A stretch of DNA of 64,000 bases from Toxoplasma gondii ME49 (taxonomy: Eukaryota > Apicomplexa > Conoidasida > Eucoccidiorida > Sarcocystidae). This document shows, piece by piece, positions 24,501 to 37,728 of this stretch; the stretch's first letter is position 1; every line of letters starts with the position of its first letter. The notes under the pieces are model-generated. The model saw only the letters and a list, made by a program, of their open reading frames with translations. It was not told the DNA's origin and made no database searches. A program made the translations under genes and the position numbers. The stretch is from NCBI RefSeq assembly GCF_000006565.2, contig NC_031467.1, forward strand, positions 1,302,001-1,366,000. Direction: 5' to 3'.

Positions 24501-26222
24501 ACTTGCAGCCGTCGGGGCCAGTAGAAGTCGTCGTCTTGGGGGCGTCTGTTGGGATCGCGCACGCCCAGGCCGCCCACAAGTTGATCGAAAATTAGCGGTG
24601 GGAGAGTGGTATTTGCTATGAGCTCCTCCTCCGGCTTAACAGAGACCGAAAGCTCCAAGATTTCTAGGTGGAACGTCCACAACGCGTCAAGAAATTCACG
24701 TGTTAGCAGATTCGTGTCTTCAACGTTTGCGACGACGTAGATAATCTCGGTCCGCGTCAGGTTGCCGTAAAACATGTTCGAATAGAGAAGAGAATCCTAG
24801 AAAAGATAACAAACATACTTTACTGACGAGACGTGGCCCCCTGCTAGAAAACAATCTTTATCCTGTAGGCGGGGGCTGTGCAGAATGGAAGCCAACATAA
24901 CGAGGACAGTTTATGAACAGTAACCGCCGATCGGCACCGGTGTCCTGAACTCCACCAAACGTACACGGCTGGGATACACTTGCGCTAGACTTTGCATGAC
25001 GTTTCACAGTTCAAGGTAAAATACTAATATGTGCGGACAACGTCGATCTAAGACCTGAACACTACACAAAACAGACAAATGCTGTCACTTTAGTATCATA
25101 TGCGATCCTAGCGTACGTTTTCAAGTCGTTGCCGTGGATTTTATCTTTGGTGACAGAATTGGCCAGACACTATCCTTGTGTACAACTACTTCCAGTCTTT
25201 TCTTGCTGGATGTTCAAACTAAGAATGCGTTTCAATTTTTTGTGTCTTTTTAGAGGCCGCTTGATAGGAGAACGAAGTGCCCGTCGCTGTCAAGGGTGCT
25301 GTCACCCCCTGCACAGTGGGGCTGCAAATAAAAATGATTCTCCGTTTTTCTTGTCAACATTTGCTCGATGAAAACACGCTTTCAGGTTTCGCCCAGCAAT
25401 TTTGAGATTTTATAGGCGTCGATATCTGAGGAACGTATCCCTGGCAGCCACACTCCCGGCTTCTAACCTACATTGTGAGCACGAGTCCAGGGCAGGGCAT
25501 ACTGTCGTTCTCCGTCCCTCACTACTCGGCGAAGTGGAATCCCAATGGCAAGAAGCAGGGAAACCATGAGAGAGAGAGTGATGACCTACAGACGATGGTC
25601 AGACAGTAAATTTCACAAGAAAAATGGACACCGATACTCTAAATTGATCATACTGAACATTACCGTTCCGGAGCGACACCGAAAATTCTCTACCGAGCCT
25701 GTCGGCTGAGACAAAACCAGCAGCCACAAGGGAACGCGCTGACAGAAGTGAGAGACGCAATACAGAGGATCGATAGCTACCGATCTACCTCGAAGTTGCA
25801 GGTTTGGGAAGTGTACTAGCAAGTACTGCTGTCAGTACTCCATCGAAGTCGCATTGTATCCCTGTGAAGACAACAATACACCTCTCGAGTGTTGAGCGAC
25901 TCACTAGCCAAGGACGCTTGTAGACCACTAGAGTATAAGCTGCGAAGCATTTGCCTATGGCATGAATCAACCTGTCTTTCGCTTGCTGAAAAGACGCCGC
26001 ACACTCGAACGGGGAAAACTGATCTCTTTGGAACTTCTCATAGTATTCATCATCGTAGCAGTCATCCTCGGATGCGGAGGAAGCTGCATCTGGGTCACCC
26101 CCCTCCTCAAACGACTCAGTTTCTTCCCATTCTCGTTCCTTTCGTCTTCGTATGTCCTCTTGTTGTTCCTCCTGGGCGCGCACGGCTGCCCGGTTTGACC
26201 AGGCAGGGGGACCAGTCATCAT
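15568..26222 (-). CDS. Patched/RND-superfamily 12-TM transporter with giant cytosolic loop
   Basis: I predict 11 exons: 26222-25905, 25585-25472, 24796-about 23810, about 23465-23015, 22596-19763, 19149-19051, 18736-18600, 17865-17713, 17325-17193, 16777-16630 and 15950-15568 (about 1918 aa). Patched/NPC1-related RND proteins move sterols or other lipids across membranes. TM1 spans the exon 1/2 junction (YKRPWL joined to VITLSLMVSLLLAIGI). Exons 3-4 encode the first large lumenal domain, with many NxS/T sites. Exon 5 starts with a sterol-sensing-like five-helix block carrying GIGVDD in TM4, and ends with TM7 (IKVFLLGGFATLFAVAV). The second half repeats the layout: SDYAWLHQKL, GANFASQFAW, GFSIDY in TM10, and a C-terminal LLPVLLSLIGP. 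The acidic residues of GVDD and SIDY are where RND proteins keep their proton-relay residues. Between TM6 and TM7 lies an insertion of about 700 aa. All junctions agree in phase; only exon 3/4 lacks a strong donor. Confidence 0.92.
18181..18330. repeat. AT-rich simple sequence in Patched intron
   Basis: A degenerate tract of TATATGTATGCATATATTTATA-like steps lies in the intron between Patched exons 7 and 8. It is typical intronic simple sequence with no visible function. Confidence 0.7.
19271..19281. repeat. G11 homopolymer in Patched intron
   Basis: A run of 11 G on the + strand sits in the intron between Patched exons 5 and 6. The minus-strand transcript would read it as a C run. Its length is prone to sequencing error. 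Confidence 0.8.
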
Positions 26223-29200
26223 TCTGTACGATGTCCTTGTTGACGCCTAGCCACATCATCCAAGCAAAGAGCGAGCCTGTTTTCCTGCAAAACACAATGG
26301 GTGTGGTCCTTCTGTTAACAGACAGCCACGAATCGTACTGATAAACGGTGGAATTGGGAGTTGAGGAACGAGGGTGGCTGTAGTGGTGGTAAATCGCCCC
26401 TTCGATTGAAAATCTGTATGCACCAGTCACGTGTGTCTCAGCTAACAAACGTGGTTTCAGTCACAAGTTCATAGGGTGACTCGGCAGTCCACAGCTGGGT
26501 CATGGAAGCGATGACATTGCTTCGGCAGGCGGAGGTCCTGTACCGAGTTCTCTGTACTTGCTCAGTTGAGGCAGATTTGTTGAGCCGACAGCCCCGGCGA
26601 GAGACCTCGTCTCATAAGGGCATTCCGATTAAGAAAGCTGTTGGAACATGGCGAAGATAGGGCAGTTCGTCAGTCGACGCCATGCACCGGAACGACAGGT
26701 CGCCACGGGTCACGAACAAATTACCCACGAACAAATTACCATTGATTTAGAACAGCGACAAAGAAAATGGGCAGGCGAGAGTACTAAACTGTTTACGACT
26801 ACACCCCAGCTCAATAAGTTAACGCTGTTTCAGACGAAGACAGAGCTGGCACCGGGAAGTATTGTGGAACGGGCGTCACCGAATCACAACAGACCTTGGA
26901 GGTCGGGGATTTGGGTGAACCAGAGACACCAAAGCAGCAAAGAAAACAGTTCGCCCATGACACTCTCTGTAGGCAATATTGGACCTGATGTATTGCCGCA
27001 GAAGAGAACGCTACACTTATGAGACACCCCGGGTGCAAACCGTAGTTTAACACGGAAGGACGCCAAATAGCAATGACGCAGCGGAATAACGTTTGTCACT
27101 CTGTCGAAATTTACTAGGTATATTTTTCCTCCATTCGAAGGGAATGCGAAAATACCTGACTGACCGTAAGGCACACCTGCCTATTCTGGCACATGGCACA
27201 GAGATGAATTTGCTTTTCTACTCGGCCCTGTTGTCTCAAGATACATAAAATTTACAAACACATACCAGACAGTCCAGTTTTTAGTCGCAGCCGTTTACAA
27301 GCAATCAAACATTGCGGAACTAGTGCGTGTCAAAATCCTCCACGGCTCGAGGCGCTGGAGCGCCAGCTTGTTCCCACTTTGTTTCTCCCATGCAGCTTTT
27401 GTTTTACGCCTGTACCTCACGCACGTGGGCGACGGGGGTTGGGTAAACTCAACCTCCTGAGTGTGACACCGATGTATCGAGCCTTCATGTCAGATTTTTG
27501 CGCCTAATGCGTTACGAAAATGGTTTCGTCTCTGTCCACTGCCGCCGAGTAACCGCGGCGTCACGGCTAAGACGGCTTACAACCTTTCGTACTACTGAAG
27601 CAACCAAAGCAGGGCACAGATGACAGGAGAAGCAGGTGTTACCCTCTATATCTTATGAATAGTAGTTTATGTGCAGGTACCGGTAACTCTTGTAGTGGGA
27701 TTTTCCGCCTGCGCTTGAGGAAGTTGACTGTTCATCGGCTGCTACATTCCACCCTAAGACTACCAGGTACCCCACCACGGATATTCCCTCACGTCAGGCA
27801 TGTGAATGGTGTCGCTGTTAGCCATAAAACTCTAAGCAACTATAGGAAGCAATTTTGAATGTATTTCCATGCAAGACACAAGTCGTTGCGGGACGCGACG
27901 GCAATGTCGGCTGTACGAGGTCCCGTTTCTCTGAAGCTCGATCTTCCGGCAAAACATCGGCTGTCCGTCCTTTGGTGTAGAATTCTGCAAACATTCCGTT
28001 TCAACTATCTTGAACATCGAACAACTACACTGTGGACAACATGAACAACCTGTGACTCTGAAGAAACTGGCGTAATACCGCAGACGGTGGCAGAACCAGG
28101 CTCCGACCTACGAAAGATCGACGGGTTCTTATAGGGGAAGAATCAAGTCAGCAAAATTTAGTTTTTGAAGACATTCATACTGAGTATACAAATTAAAATG
28201 TCCCGAGGATAGTAAGCGCATTGAACTGTGCATTCTCTTTCACTCTGGAGCCAGTTGCGAGCGAATCATGGTAAGCGACCCCCGGAAAGACGGCTTCAGG
28301 CTTCGCAATGCGTTTCAGAGGTCACTCCACGATAAGATCTGGCCGGATCCAGCAGAAGCCTAGTGACAGAAAACGAGCTGCCTTCCGACTTGTGTAGCTA
28401 AAGGCAAAAATTTCAAAAAGCAATCGGAGTGCATTTTGGCCTTTAATTTTGAAAACCAAATCGTAGAACACCATGAGGCGGCCTAGCTGGCCCACTAGTT
28501 CGGCCTCCGCCGAGTGTGCAGCGGTCCTGTGGCCTTTTCAGGGTCAAGCAGTTGCCCAATCTAATTAACTAGTCTTTGCCCCTTTCAGTTTTCTCCATCT
28601 CTTCCTTGTTGGCTCACCTGGCCTCTCGCAGCACTTTGCAGAGGGTGCCCGGGGACTCGACGGTGGAAGAAAGTCATACCTTGATGGGTGCCGCTATCCA
28701 CTTTCTTCTGTAGCCCGACCCCTCCGTTTTGTTTTGAGAAATATTCTGGTGTGTCGTGTGGCTCAAAGTCATATTCTGCAGCTCTGGCGACAGCCGACTG
28801 TTACACCATACCGCAACTTGAAGTACGCTATTTTCTTGGCAGGATTTCAGGACAGGCAGCACGCGTCTGCTTGACTTGCAGCGGCGCTGCTGTTTGGCGC
28901 CGCTGCTAATCTTGCTTGTTGTGGGGGGAGGGAGCGGGAGGACTGCTAGCCTTTGCCGACCTACATTCCCTTCTCTTTGTCTCTATGGTTATCTCCTTTG
29001 AGACATACGTGGATTCATTCCATGCTCGAGATGCTGGATGCCTTCAGCTACATCACCAGCGTAACTGCACAGCGCGCAGTTGGGCGGGCGCAACGCTGAG
29101 TGCCGGTAGGCGCGTCTCGCGCCGTTGCTCTCCCACACGTGCACAATGGAACTCCCAAAGTATCTGTTATATGTGGCATTCATTCACATCACGGCAGACG

Positions 29201-30733
29201 CACGCAGATCCACAGTACAGTTGCCAGCTAGCACTGGCACCTGGAGTATTATGAAGCACCCGATGTACCCGCCTCCCACAGCGCCCCCACTCGCGGTGTT
29301 GTCCGAAAAGTGGGATCCGTTCACACGCGAGTAGCCATCTGGATTGAGTGCAAGGCGGTTTGTTCAAGTCCCGCAGCAGTCACTCGGTTCGGTGCGTAGC
29401 TTCCATGACTGCGTCCACTGCAATGTCGTCCGGGGTTGGGTTCTTAGACAGAGGTTGCGTGCTGCCATATTTTTACTGGTGATGACTTTCGCAGAAACGA
29501 ATGGGGCAGCATCCGCCTTCCCCCCGTGCTTTCCTTGGCGACTCTTATATATTTTTAAATACCGAACGCGGCGTTTCCGTTGCGGCATCCGATCTCATTC
29601 CTAGTCTCTTCGAGAGTGCTGCTGCGGATGCGCCGGCTGCTTCTGTTGACGGCCAGCGCGCGCTGGAATAGCAGTGCTTTACCGGTTCGATTGCGACATC
29701 ATAACATATTCAGCTTCTTTCATTGAAAACAGCGTCGACTGGTGTTTCCGAGGCGCGGTGTATTTTTCGTGTGCTGTAGAGCTTTGCCGTCTCTCTTGGC
29801 GCGCCGTGGAGCGCTCGCCACAAGACTTCAAGCGCGCTACGGAAATGGCACAAGGCCGTTCAACTGCTTATGTCAAGGGCAACGGTTAGCGGGAGGCCAA
29901 GTTTACCGAGACTGTTTGGGGGCTCCGACCACGACGTGTTACGGAGAATCTGCATTCTTGTTGGTTGGGATGCACAGGGACCCCCCACTGGGAGTTATTC
30001 TGGTCACTTGTCTCCCAGGGGAACGCTGGACTGCCTCTGTTGAGAGCACAACACCGGCAGCTCGCCCCTCTCGAACTTTAAGAGCGTCACAGTTATCCCT
30101 CAGACCTGCGCTTTTACAGTGATTTCTGCAGGTTTCATGCCTACTGGCTACATGTGTGCATATTGCAGAAGTAACACCACTTTGTTTCAGTGTAAATAAA
30201 AGCGCTGCCGACGTGGTTCGACGGATGGTCCCGGGAGTAGGCGAGCCACCACTAACCTATTCGCGGAAGCAGCCACACACTAATCGGTGGGGAGAGCCTC
30301 CTCGTCTTTTTTTACATCGGCATCGGCCTTGCTGGTGCTGTTTGCAGCAGTGTGGCGAGAGTCCGAGCAGGGAGCGTCGAAAGAAGGAAAGGCTTTCCAG
30401 AAGTTGGATGTTACCTACATTGAATGTCCTCCATTTTTTCGTCAGGGAGTCGAAGGTGAAGCTTTTCCTTCCGTGTCTGACATAAATCGGAGGTTTTTTT
30501 AGATCCGTATCAACACTGTGATCTGACTTCAGTATATCAACCGGAAAACCCTGCGTGTGAGTTCCAACGGCCGCCACCACTGGCGTTCCCGATGCCAGTG
30601 ACTCCCGTCGCAGTTCACGTCTTCCGCGGGACACCTGTGTGTGTACAAGCGAGCACCGTTCACAGAGGCCTCGGAGGAGGGGAGTCTAAATGCCACGTTT
30701 CCGTCAGTAGCTTTTGGAGCGCATTCCCCAGCC
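26223..30733. other. Divergent intergenic region
   Basis: This 4.5-kb region separates the divergent starts of the Patched gene (-) and the 30.7-kb gene (+). It should hold both promoters and leaders, and possibly unseen 5' exons of the + strand gene. Short frames (for example 26648-27022 and 29742-30122) show no motif. I see no RNA gene. Confidence 0.45.
26711..26740. repeat. Perfect 15-bp tandem duplication
   Basis: CACGAACAAATTACC occurs twice back to back, about 0.5 kb upstream of the Patched ATG. It could be a duplicated regulatory site or a replication slip; the sequence gives no way to choose. Confidence 0.85.
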
Positions 30734-33700
30734 ATGCCTGATGCCCTAGGCTCAAAAGCAACCACCGGAGTCGGGGACCCGACTAAAGGCCCGGAGACGA
30801 AACTTCCGGTTGCGTACCACGAGTATGAGGATGAATATTGTGCGTGGAGAGCGCCTGACCGAACCTGCCAAATCCGCGTTGTAGATAGTGGTGGCCGCAC
30901 GTTGCGGACTGAGGCAGACGTGGCTCGTGGTAGCTGCTGTGTACAGGAGGGTGGAGGAGGTGGAAAACGCAATCACTCAGAATGTTGCTCGCGTGCCACC
31001 CGCGCCTGTGATATGGGTTCCAGGATGTTTAGTCCGCTGTCACAATCCCGGGGCACCAGCCGACGCCTGCTTCCGCTGTTCGACGACCGGGAGGTCGTTT
31101 TCCCCCATGGACAAGAGGATGGTGGTCTCGAGGATTTCCCGCCCAGCCCGGTTGACGCTTCAACCGCTGCTTCGTCGCGTCGTGAGAGCTGCCGACACTT
31201 CCTCCCATCTGCAACGGCGTCATTCGATTTCCCACACATCCAGGCACTCATCGCTTCCGCATTATCACAGCCGCAAGGATCTGGAACAGGAACGCCAGAG
31301 CACCCATGTCACGGCTCTGGAAGCCGTGACGCCCTGGAGGCCAAGAGTCGCACTGAGAGGAGGCTGTTTCTCGAACCGCTAACTGCGATTGAGACACTCC
31401 ATAGGTTAGACGCTGTCTCAGAGACATCAGAGTCGTCCAGGATGAATGGTGAATCTGTTTTGCATGAGCCGATAGACGCCGTGGAGGAGACCCACACACC
31501 ATGCAGTGCTACTCCGGCGCACGGCAGTGAATTAGGGCGAGTCGCAGCAACAACGCAATGTGCACTGAGCCGTCGAGAGCCCTCGGCGCTTTCTCGGTGT
31601 CGTCGAACTGACTTCGTTGAAACACCGACTTCCTGCGTGCGTCTGGAGCATGGGGATTTGACAACAGATTCACAGCCGCGGGGATGTGGGTCTGTGTCTA
31701 AGATCGTACCCGCGCGCAGCGAGTTGGAGGCGAACCGGCAGTGGATGCGTCGCGAACCAGAACAGGAGTACTGTGGAGAGCCGCGCTATCGACATACGCA
31801 GGAGACCGAGTTGAAGGAAAATGCGTTCTCTGACGATGAGCAGAGCGACTGTCCCGATTGCGCGATTGGAGCAAAGTTCAGATGTTCATCGCTGCCGGGT
31901 CGATTTGTCTCGGTGAATAATATAGACACCGCTTTGGTTAGTGTTCAGTCGCCCGAGAAAAGGCTAGATGAAGGTGCTTCCCATCGCTGGATGTTGAGTA
32001 AAGTTACCGTCGTGAGTAGTATCGCGGGACCGCTTCTGTCATCAACTTGGAAAGAATGCTAAAGGTCTTATTATTAGCAAGAGGGGTGGGCGCTAGGTTT
32101 ACACTTGAACATTTGTTTGAGTCGGCCACACTCCGGTGTTTTGACGAGTCTGGCTCTGTGGGACTGCGTCGGTTTAGCGATGGGCTATTTTGTTGTTCAG
32201 TGTGGTTGTGGATTTCTTAAGGACGTGGAGCGGGTGGTGAACGGCGGGAAGTACATAAAAACGCGCTCGACTTTTTGCACCTTTCTTCAGTCCATGCCAC
32301 AGCGTGTCGAGTGCATGTACATGAGCCAGGGGTCACGTAAAACACCGGTTCTGCGAACAAGCAGGGTCCGTCGCATCTGTGCTCTATACGAGCTGTCCTC
32401 CCTGCGGCTGCACTTCATTCGCGAACTACCGGACCAGCTGTTGTGACTCTACGCGGTTCCGTCGTCAACAACGAACCGTTCACGGTGCTTATCGCTCTGT
32501 TTTCACGCCCAAATCACTGGGCGCCTGTCTCACGAGTGACCTGGCGCTCGACATACCCCTTGCTTTGCTTGGATCTTGTATGTTTCAGGACAAGAAGCGA
32601 CCCCTGCGTCGGTGCGATAGCCCGTTGATTCTCTTTCGGCGGCACGAAACACACGAATCTGAACTTGAGACCACATCATGTAGAAAAAGAACCTCAGAAC
32701 CGACATCGAGACTCCTGCAGAGAGGCAAGCGTCAGCTGCCGGTTCGTGGCCAGACGGATTCGTCGGCTGTAGCGCCCGACAGACTCGCTGCACGCGGGCC
32801 CGCCACGTGCAACCGCATCAACGAAGGGCATCTCCGCCTGCGGCAGTGCTCGAGGTGTCTGTCCGAGATTAACCACCCAGCAGACGCTGAAGAAGATTGC
32901 GCCACGGGCGAAGTTCTTTGTCGGCCCTGCTGGCGTAGCAGGGAAATCTCACTCTGGAAACAGTTGACGGACTGGAGGGCGTTCATACGCGGTGAGTATC
33001 ATTGTGGTGTCATGGATTGTTACGCGGTAGGGAGGATCGGTTTTTCGGCCTAGGTGTGGGATATTTTACAAAGTCATTCTCGTGATGACGTGCGTCTTAA
33101 AGGATGCGTGGCGTTGCCTGCGCTGTCTTCTCACTTTCCTATGTGTAGCATGTCTCCGCAGATGACCGCGACCTCGCTGCCGTCGTCATGAGTGGATTTT
33201 GCCTCTGTACGCAGATGGCGCATTCGCAGAAGCCCACTGAGCACAGGAGCGTGTGGGAATCCGTGTCTCCAGCGACACGCCTCCAGAAGTTGTTGCTCAC
33301 TGTTTTTCGGTTGATTGCAGGGCTTCACTTTCTGTCTCTGCAAAAGCACTACAAGTACCAGCTGCCGAACCAGCTGGATTCTGCTGCGTTTTCCGTTCAC
33401 AATAGGATCGAGAAGCGAATCTTTTTCGTCGTGTCCCATACATCCGAGTGAGTCGACCATTGGCGCAGAATTCTCCAAACCGCACACACGTATATCGTTG
33501 AAACGACTTTCGAGGAAAAGGCGTGCGGTCGAGTAGTGCGAGTTGGAGACCCAGACCCTCGACAAGACGAAATTGCTTGCTTGCGAGTGGTTTTGTACTT
33601 CTAGCGCGGAGTGGAATAAGCCACTAGTGCCATCATCCGACCGATCCCTTCCGCTTGCGCTCCCGCAAGTTAGATCAGAGATGCCTTTCCCTCGAAAATA

Positions 33701-33743
33701 CCGAACAGGAAAGAACATCTTCTGCTACCACCGCGACTGGTAG
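30734..33743 (+). CDS. Unrecognised protein with C-x2-C...C-x2-C motif
   Basis: Predicted exons are 30734-32011, 32589-32991, 33162-33447 and 33605-33743 (701 aa if the TAG at 33741-33743 is the real stop). The first in-frame ATG of the long opening exon is 30734. Donors are GTGAGT at 32012, 32992 and 33448. Acceptors are GTTTCAG, CTCCGCAG and TTCTAG, and phases 0, 1 and 2 all match across the junctions. The first ~430 residues are Ser/Arg/Glu-rich and probably disordered. Exon 2 has CSRC followed about 22 residues later by CRPC, a plausible zinc-binding knuckle. Exons 3-4 are more ordered, with a hydrophobic stretch (LQKLLLTVFRLIAGLHFLSL) and a region ending CYHRDW. I cannot assign a family or function. 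The terminal TGG TAG overlaps a good donor (GTAGGT at 33740), so the gene may be meant to continue into the following blocks. An extra 5' exon cannot be excluded. Confidence 0.6.
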
Positions 33744-33801
33744 GTGCTGGCGGCACGTAGGCCAACGGCTGTCACTCGGTTAACTTTTTTTTTCTGCTCA
33801 G

Positions 33802-35077
33802 ACCTGCAGCAGCCTACCTTCCAGGTGGATGGCACATGTCGCTGTACTTGCCGAATCCGACTGTCCAGCGTGACGTGCTTGACGTGACAGACCCGAAGTC
33901 GACAGACGCCTTCACAGTCATTCGCGCAGACCTTCCGTGTGGCCAGTCTCTGTTCTCATACGTCTCGCGGCCGTTAATGACTGTGAACGAACTTGTGCAC
34001 TGCGGAGGTACGTCCCAGCCGAGTGTCAGCGTGACAGCGTACTTCTTAAACGAATCGGTACTCTTCGCCGGACCCTCGCGAGCAGTTCGCCGTGCCGGAT
34101 GCCGCGGCTAGTCGTTTTTTCGCTTGCCGCTTCCGGGCGTGCGACAGCCATTGCGAAAAACAGGTATCGATAGTCAACAAACGTGAACCCGGGGAGCCGT
34201 TTCTGCGAAGTTCGTAACACCTGGCCGGCGAGGCCCGACGCTACAGAGGGCCGTGTGCACGTCGCTGTGGGTCTATCTGTTGTCTGCACAAACGTCGTTT
34301 TCTTTTATTTTATAGAGTCCCGGACGACGAAGCAGAAGGCCCTCGGCTACGTCTCGATGCCGCGTTCGCCGTCAACAGTCTTGCGCGTGCGCGATGCGAA
34401 GGTATACAAATTTCAACTACGAGCGAATGCCGTGGATCCGAAGTTAATTCGGGGATGTAGACTCGCACGCTGAATACTGTTGAGTCTCCATGAGGCTCCT
34501 CGGAGCGGTTAGGCGACATTATTGCGTCTGTGAACTGTTTCACCTGCAGAAACATTTGAAGCTCGTATGTCTGTCAGTCTGCAGTTGCCCACATTGTGGC
34601 GTGTCCCTCTTGTCCCGGGTAGAAAACTGACTATGAAGGAAAGCGTGTCTGTGTTTCTTGTCCGCATCCTACAGCGACACAAGCTCTTGGACATCGTGAG
34701 ACGGAGTAAGTTGTCTATGAGGCTATAGCTCTTGAACGGACTGGCGAGTTTTAGGAAGGCAGAGACGGTCGGTTCCGCGCGTGAGAGCATGCCGGAAAGA
34801 CAACTTTAGAGAACAGAGTGTGGGTGGAGACGTCACTTATCTGAAGGTAAAGGAACGGGTCCGCAAATATCCTAGGTTACAAAAGTCATTTTGTTGAAAT
34901 AGCTCCGGTTCATTTTCTATGTAGCGTGTACGACGCATTGTGAGTCCAGTAACAACTAAATCGGACTCTTTACACATCACATCGTAGGATTCTTAGGCTC
35001 CTAAAAATTTCTTTTTTCAGAGAGCGACTCAGTGGATGCGGTATGTGTTCCGGGGTGTACTCAGCGAAGGGCAGTAA
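33802..35077 (+). CDS. Exon-like blocks downstream of the 30.7-kb gene
   Basis: Four open blocks with splice signals are 33802-34007 (acceptor CTGCTCAG, donor GTACGT), 34316-34401 (TTTATAG, donor GTATAC), 34585-34695 (CTGCAG, donor GTGAGA) and 35021-35077 (TTTTTTCAG, ending in TAA). Phases match among them. They encode a compact non-repetitive sequence with PGGWHMSLYLPNP, DPKSTDAFTVIRADLPCG and LPTLWRVPLVPGRK, which looks like folded protein, but I do not recognise it. Joined to the preceding exon (ending ..TG at 33739) the codon becomes TGA, a stop. Either these blocks continue a gene that is broken here, or they belong to a separate gene starting at the ATG at 33836, or the junction is different. 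For the last exon an alternative donor (GTAAGT at 34706) combined with a different acceptor gives another ending near 35191. Confidence 0.4.
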
Positions 35078-37501
35078 AAGCCGCCGAATGCCTCAAGAAT
35101 GGATCGCGTACCGCCCGAACAAAAACATCGCGGCGAGGATAACGCTTTTCCTGGATGAGTACAAGTCGATCGCCGGCCGCGATGCAACGTGAGGTCACAG
35201 ATGGTTGCCTTCGCACTGCATTCCCTTTTTGTCCGTAGCAATTGTTTGAGCTCAGAGTACAGCGAAATGTTCAGCGGGCTGTGTTACGTGGACTGTGTTG
35301 AAAGCAACACGATTCTATGGCCCAGAAAAACTCTTGCCGCCCTCAGTCGAATTCCCGGCTTTTTAGGTTATGCGAACTTTCTTACGCTCAGCTCTCCGCA
35401 TCCTAGACCCGGCTGCACGCCTCCTCAATGGGCTCTTGTTTGCTTGTTTCAGGATTCTTTTCGATGATTCCGCGAACCCAACCACGAAGATGTTGGCGCT
35501 CGTCTGTCTCTGCTATATACAGCTCCTTTCCTTTGGACGCTGTGCTGGTGCGGAGATCTAGTGAACGCATTTTGCGAGCAGTGAAGGGAGAATGACCTCT
35601 TTCACACGCTGTCGCACTGGTGTGTGAAGTGACTTACAGGGAAGTGTACTACTGGGACAGGGTGCCCTTTCGCAGGCACGGAGGGCGCCGCTGTGCTTGA
35701 TCAACGCAAGAGGCCAAAGCAGGGATGCACTGGATTTTCCATCGGGTCAGTCTGAAGTGGTACAACGTGTACCGACGGAGCCACGCTGATGGAGCAGGGG
35801 ATTTCTCCTGCCGTTGACCTTATTGATTGTCCAAGCCGTCCCTGTCGAGGCGACGGTATACAGAAAATGGTGACGTTTTTGTTTAGTGACGCCGGCGAGG
35901 GAGAAAGGGTCAAGTCGATGCATGCAGTCGACGGACACTCGTCTTGCGCTGACACAGTCGTCAAGCAGGCACGCCGTGATCCTGCGATATGCGGCCCCAG
36001 TGGTTGAGGAAGCTCGTGGGGCAAACAGAAAATGAGAACACGTTGTAAGACACACTCGATTCATAATGCTGATTACAGGGATTTCATATCTGTACACACG
36101 AAAGGCCGCCAGCCTTCTCTTCCCTGTGGCGAACTTGAAGTATTCTCTTTCGTTAGGAGAGAGATTTCATGCTGTGTACATTCGTATGAAGATTCAGTGT
36201 GACCAAGATTGTTGCGAATAGATGTTAGCGAGTTATTAGTTGAATTCTTTCCTGTGCCGCAGCGTAGTTGGTGTGGAAAAGGTGATAGCGAAAGCGGATT
36301 CTGACACGGAGAAAGGCCACGGTCAACGAGACTTTCACGATCTACAAGTATTCGATGCTGTACTGAAACCGTCGATGTAGAAGTGAAACCGCCCTCGCTG
36401 GTGATGACACTGGGCGTTTACCACCCGAAGGTGACAGGGATTGTCCGTCCCAATGCGGGAAGGCAATGAGCTGCCCGAAACATTGCGAGCCATCAAAGCG
36501 TCAGGAGGAGCGCCGAAGAAAAACAGTTTGTGAATGGATCAAAAACGTGGTTTCTACGTGAACAGACAACGGAACAGAATCTTGTGCAGTGTCCTGGGGA
36601 TTGAAGAAACTGACAATGGTAGCAGATGACAGGTGATGGGTTTGCTGTGTTCCTTTTCTTGTTCTGTGTGGAGAAGAGGAAACCTGTGTTCAGAAAACAC
36701 CAACCGGGAGCCTCAACGCTATCCCGTCAGTGTTTAACGCCGAAGAACCCTCGCTTAGCGCAACGCCACCGTAGGGTTGTTTCACGATGACTCGTGGTAC
36801 ACAGGTCATCGCCATACCAACCTTCTCATTGTCGCTTTTTGGATAGAAGGAAACCTTGAAACGTTTCACGAGGCGCGCAGCTACTGTCGACATTCTGATT
36901 GATCGGGGAGGCAAAATACTGGAAACAATCGCACAATCGCCCGCTTAGGTTAATGCAATGACGTTTGCTGTTTCGCGGTCCAGGGGCATTTGCCCGCAGC
37001 CCCTCGGTAAAGGCTCTTTTCGTCTCTTATTGTCATATATCCGGAACCTCTCTATCACCTTCGACTTTTGATGCACAGCTTGTCTCGTATGGGTGTGGGA
37101 ACGCCTGCACAAAAGTAGTCAACGCATGCAACAAATGCCGTAGCTGACAGCGATGAACTCGTGGACGGCTGAAGCAGGTGAGGTAATATTACGACCCCTC
37201 TGAATGATGTCACTGGAGTCGCAGCCAGCATAGTACCGTACCTTAGAATCAATGCGAATGACTTTGTAGTTCTTGTTTCTCTGTGTGCCTCGTGCTGATA
37301 AATTGACAGTGCCCTCGTGGAACCCGTCTTGTCCTACTGTGCTCCAATGTAAACCATATTGTACCTCGATAGTCCAAAAGTCGAGTTACATCAGTCGCAT
37401 GCCCTCGTTTAATTGTACAGGGCGATCCCGGGTAGCGTTTACAGTGCAGTTCAGCGGTAGCGTGGTTTACATTTGATGCAGTTGACGAACTATCTTTTCA
37501 G

Positions 37502-37728
37502 CTACGTTGCCACTCCTCGAGGACCCCCGCTGGGACGCAGTTATGGTTGGCATAGCTATACTGATTGTTTTAGTACGAAAAGGGGAACATCTATCGGGCT
37601 GGACAGAATCGAGACATTTGCGGCGGAGAGTTGTGTCCTGTCAATATCTTTCACAGAATCATCCGTCAACAGATGACGAAGGACTGGGCACGGTGCACGT
37701 GTTGTTTCGTGGTGGTCCGAAAAGATAG
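37502..37728 (+). other. Possible terminal exon with one membrane segment
   Basis: The block follows a pyrimidine-rich acceptor (CTATCTTTTCAG ending at 37501) and is open to a TAG at 37726-37728. It encodes a hydrophobic helix (AVMVGIAILIVLV) followed by a basic, polar tail. That would suit the end of a single-pass membrane protein, but I could not find a convincing upstream exon. Confidence 0.2.
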
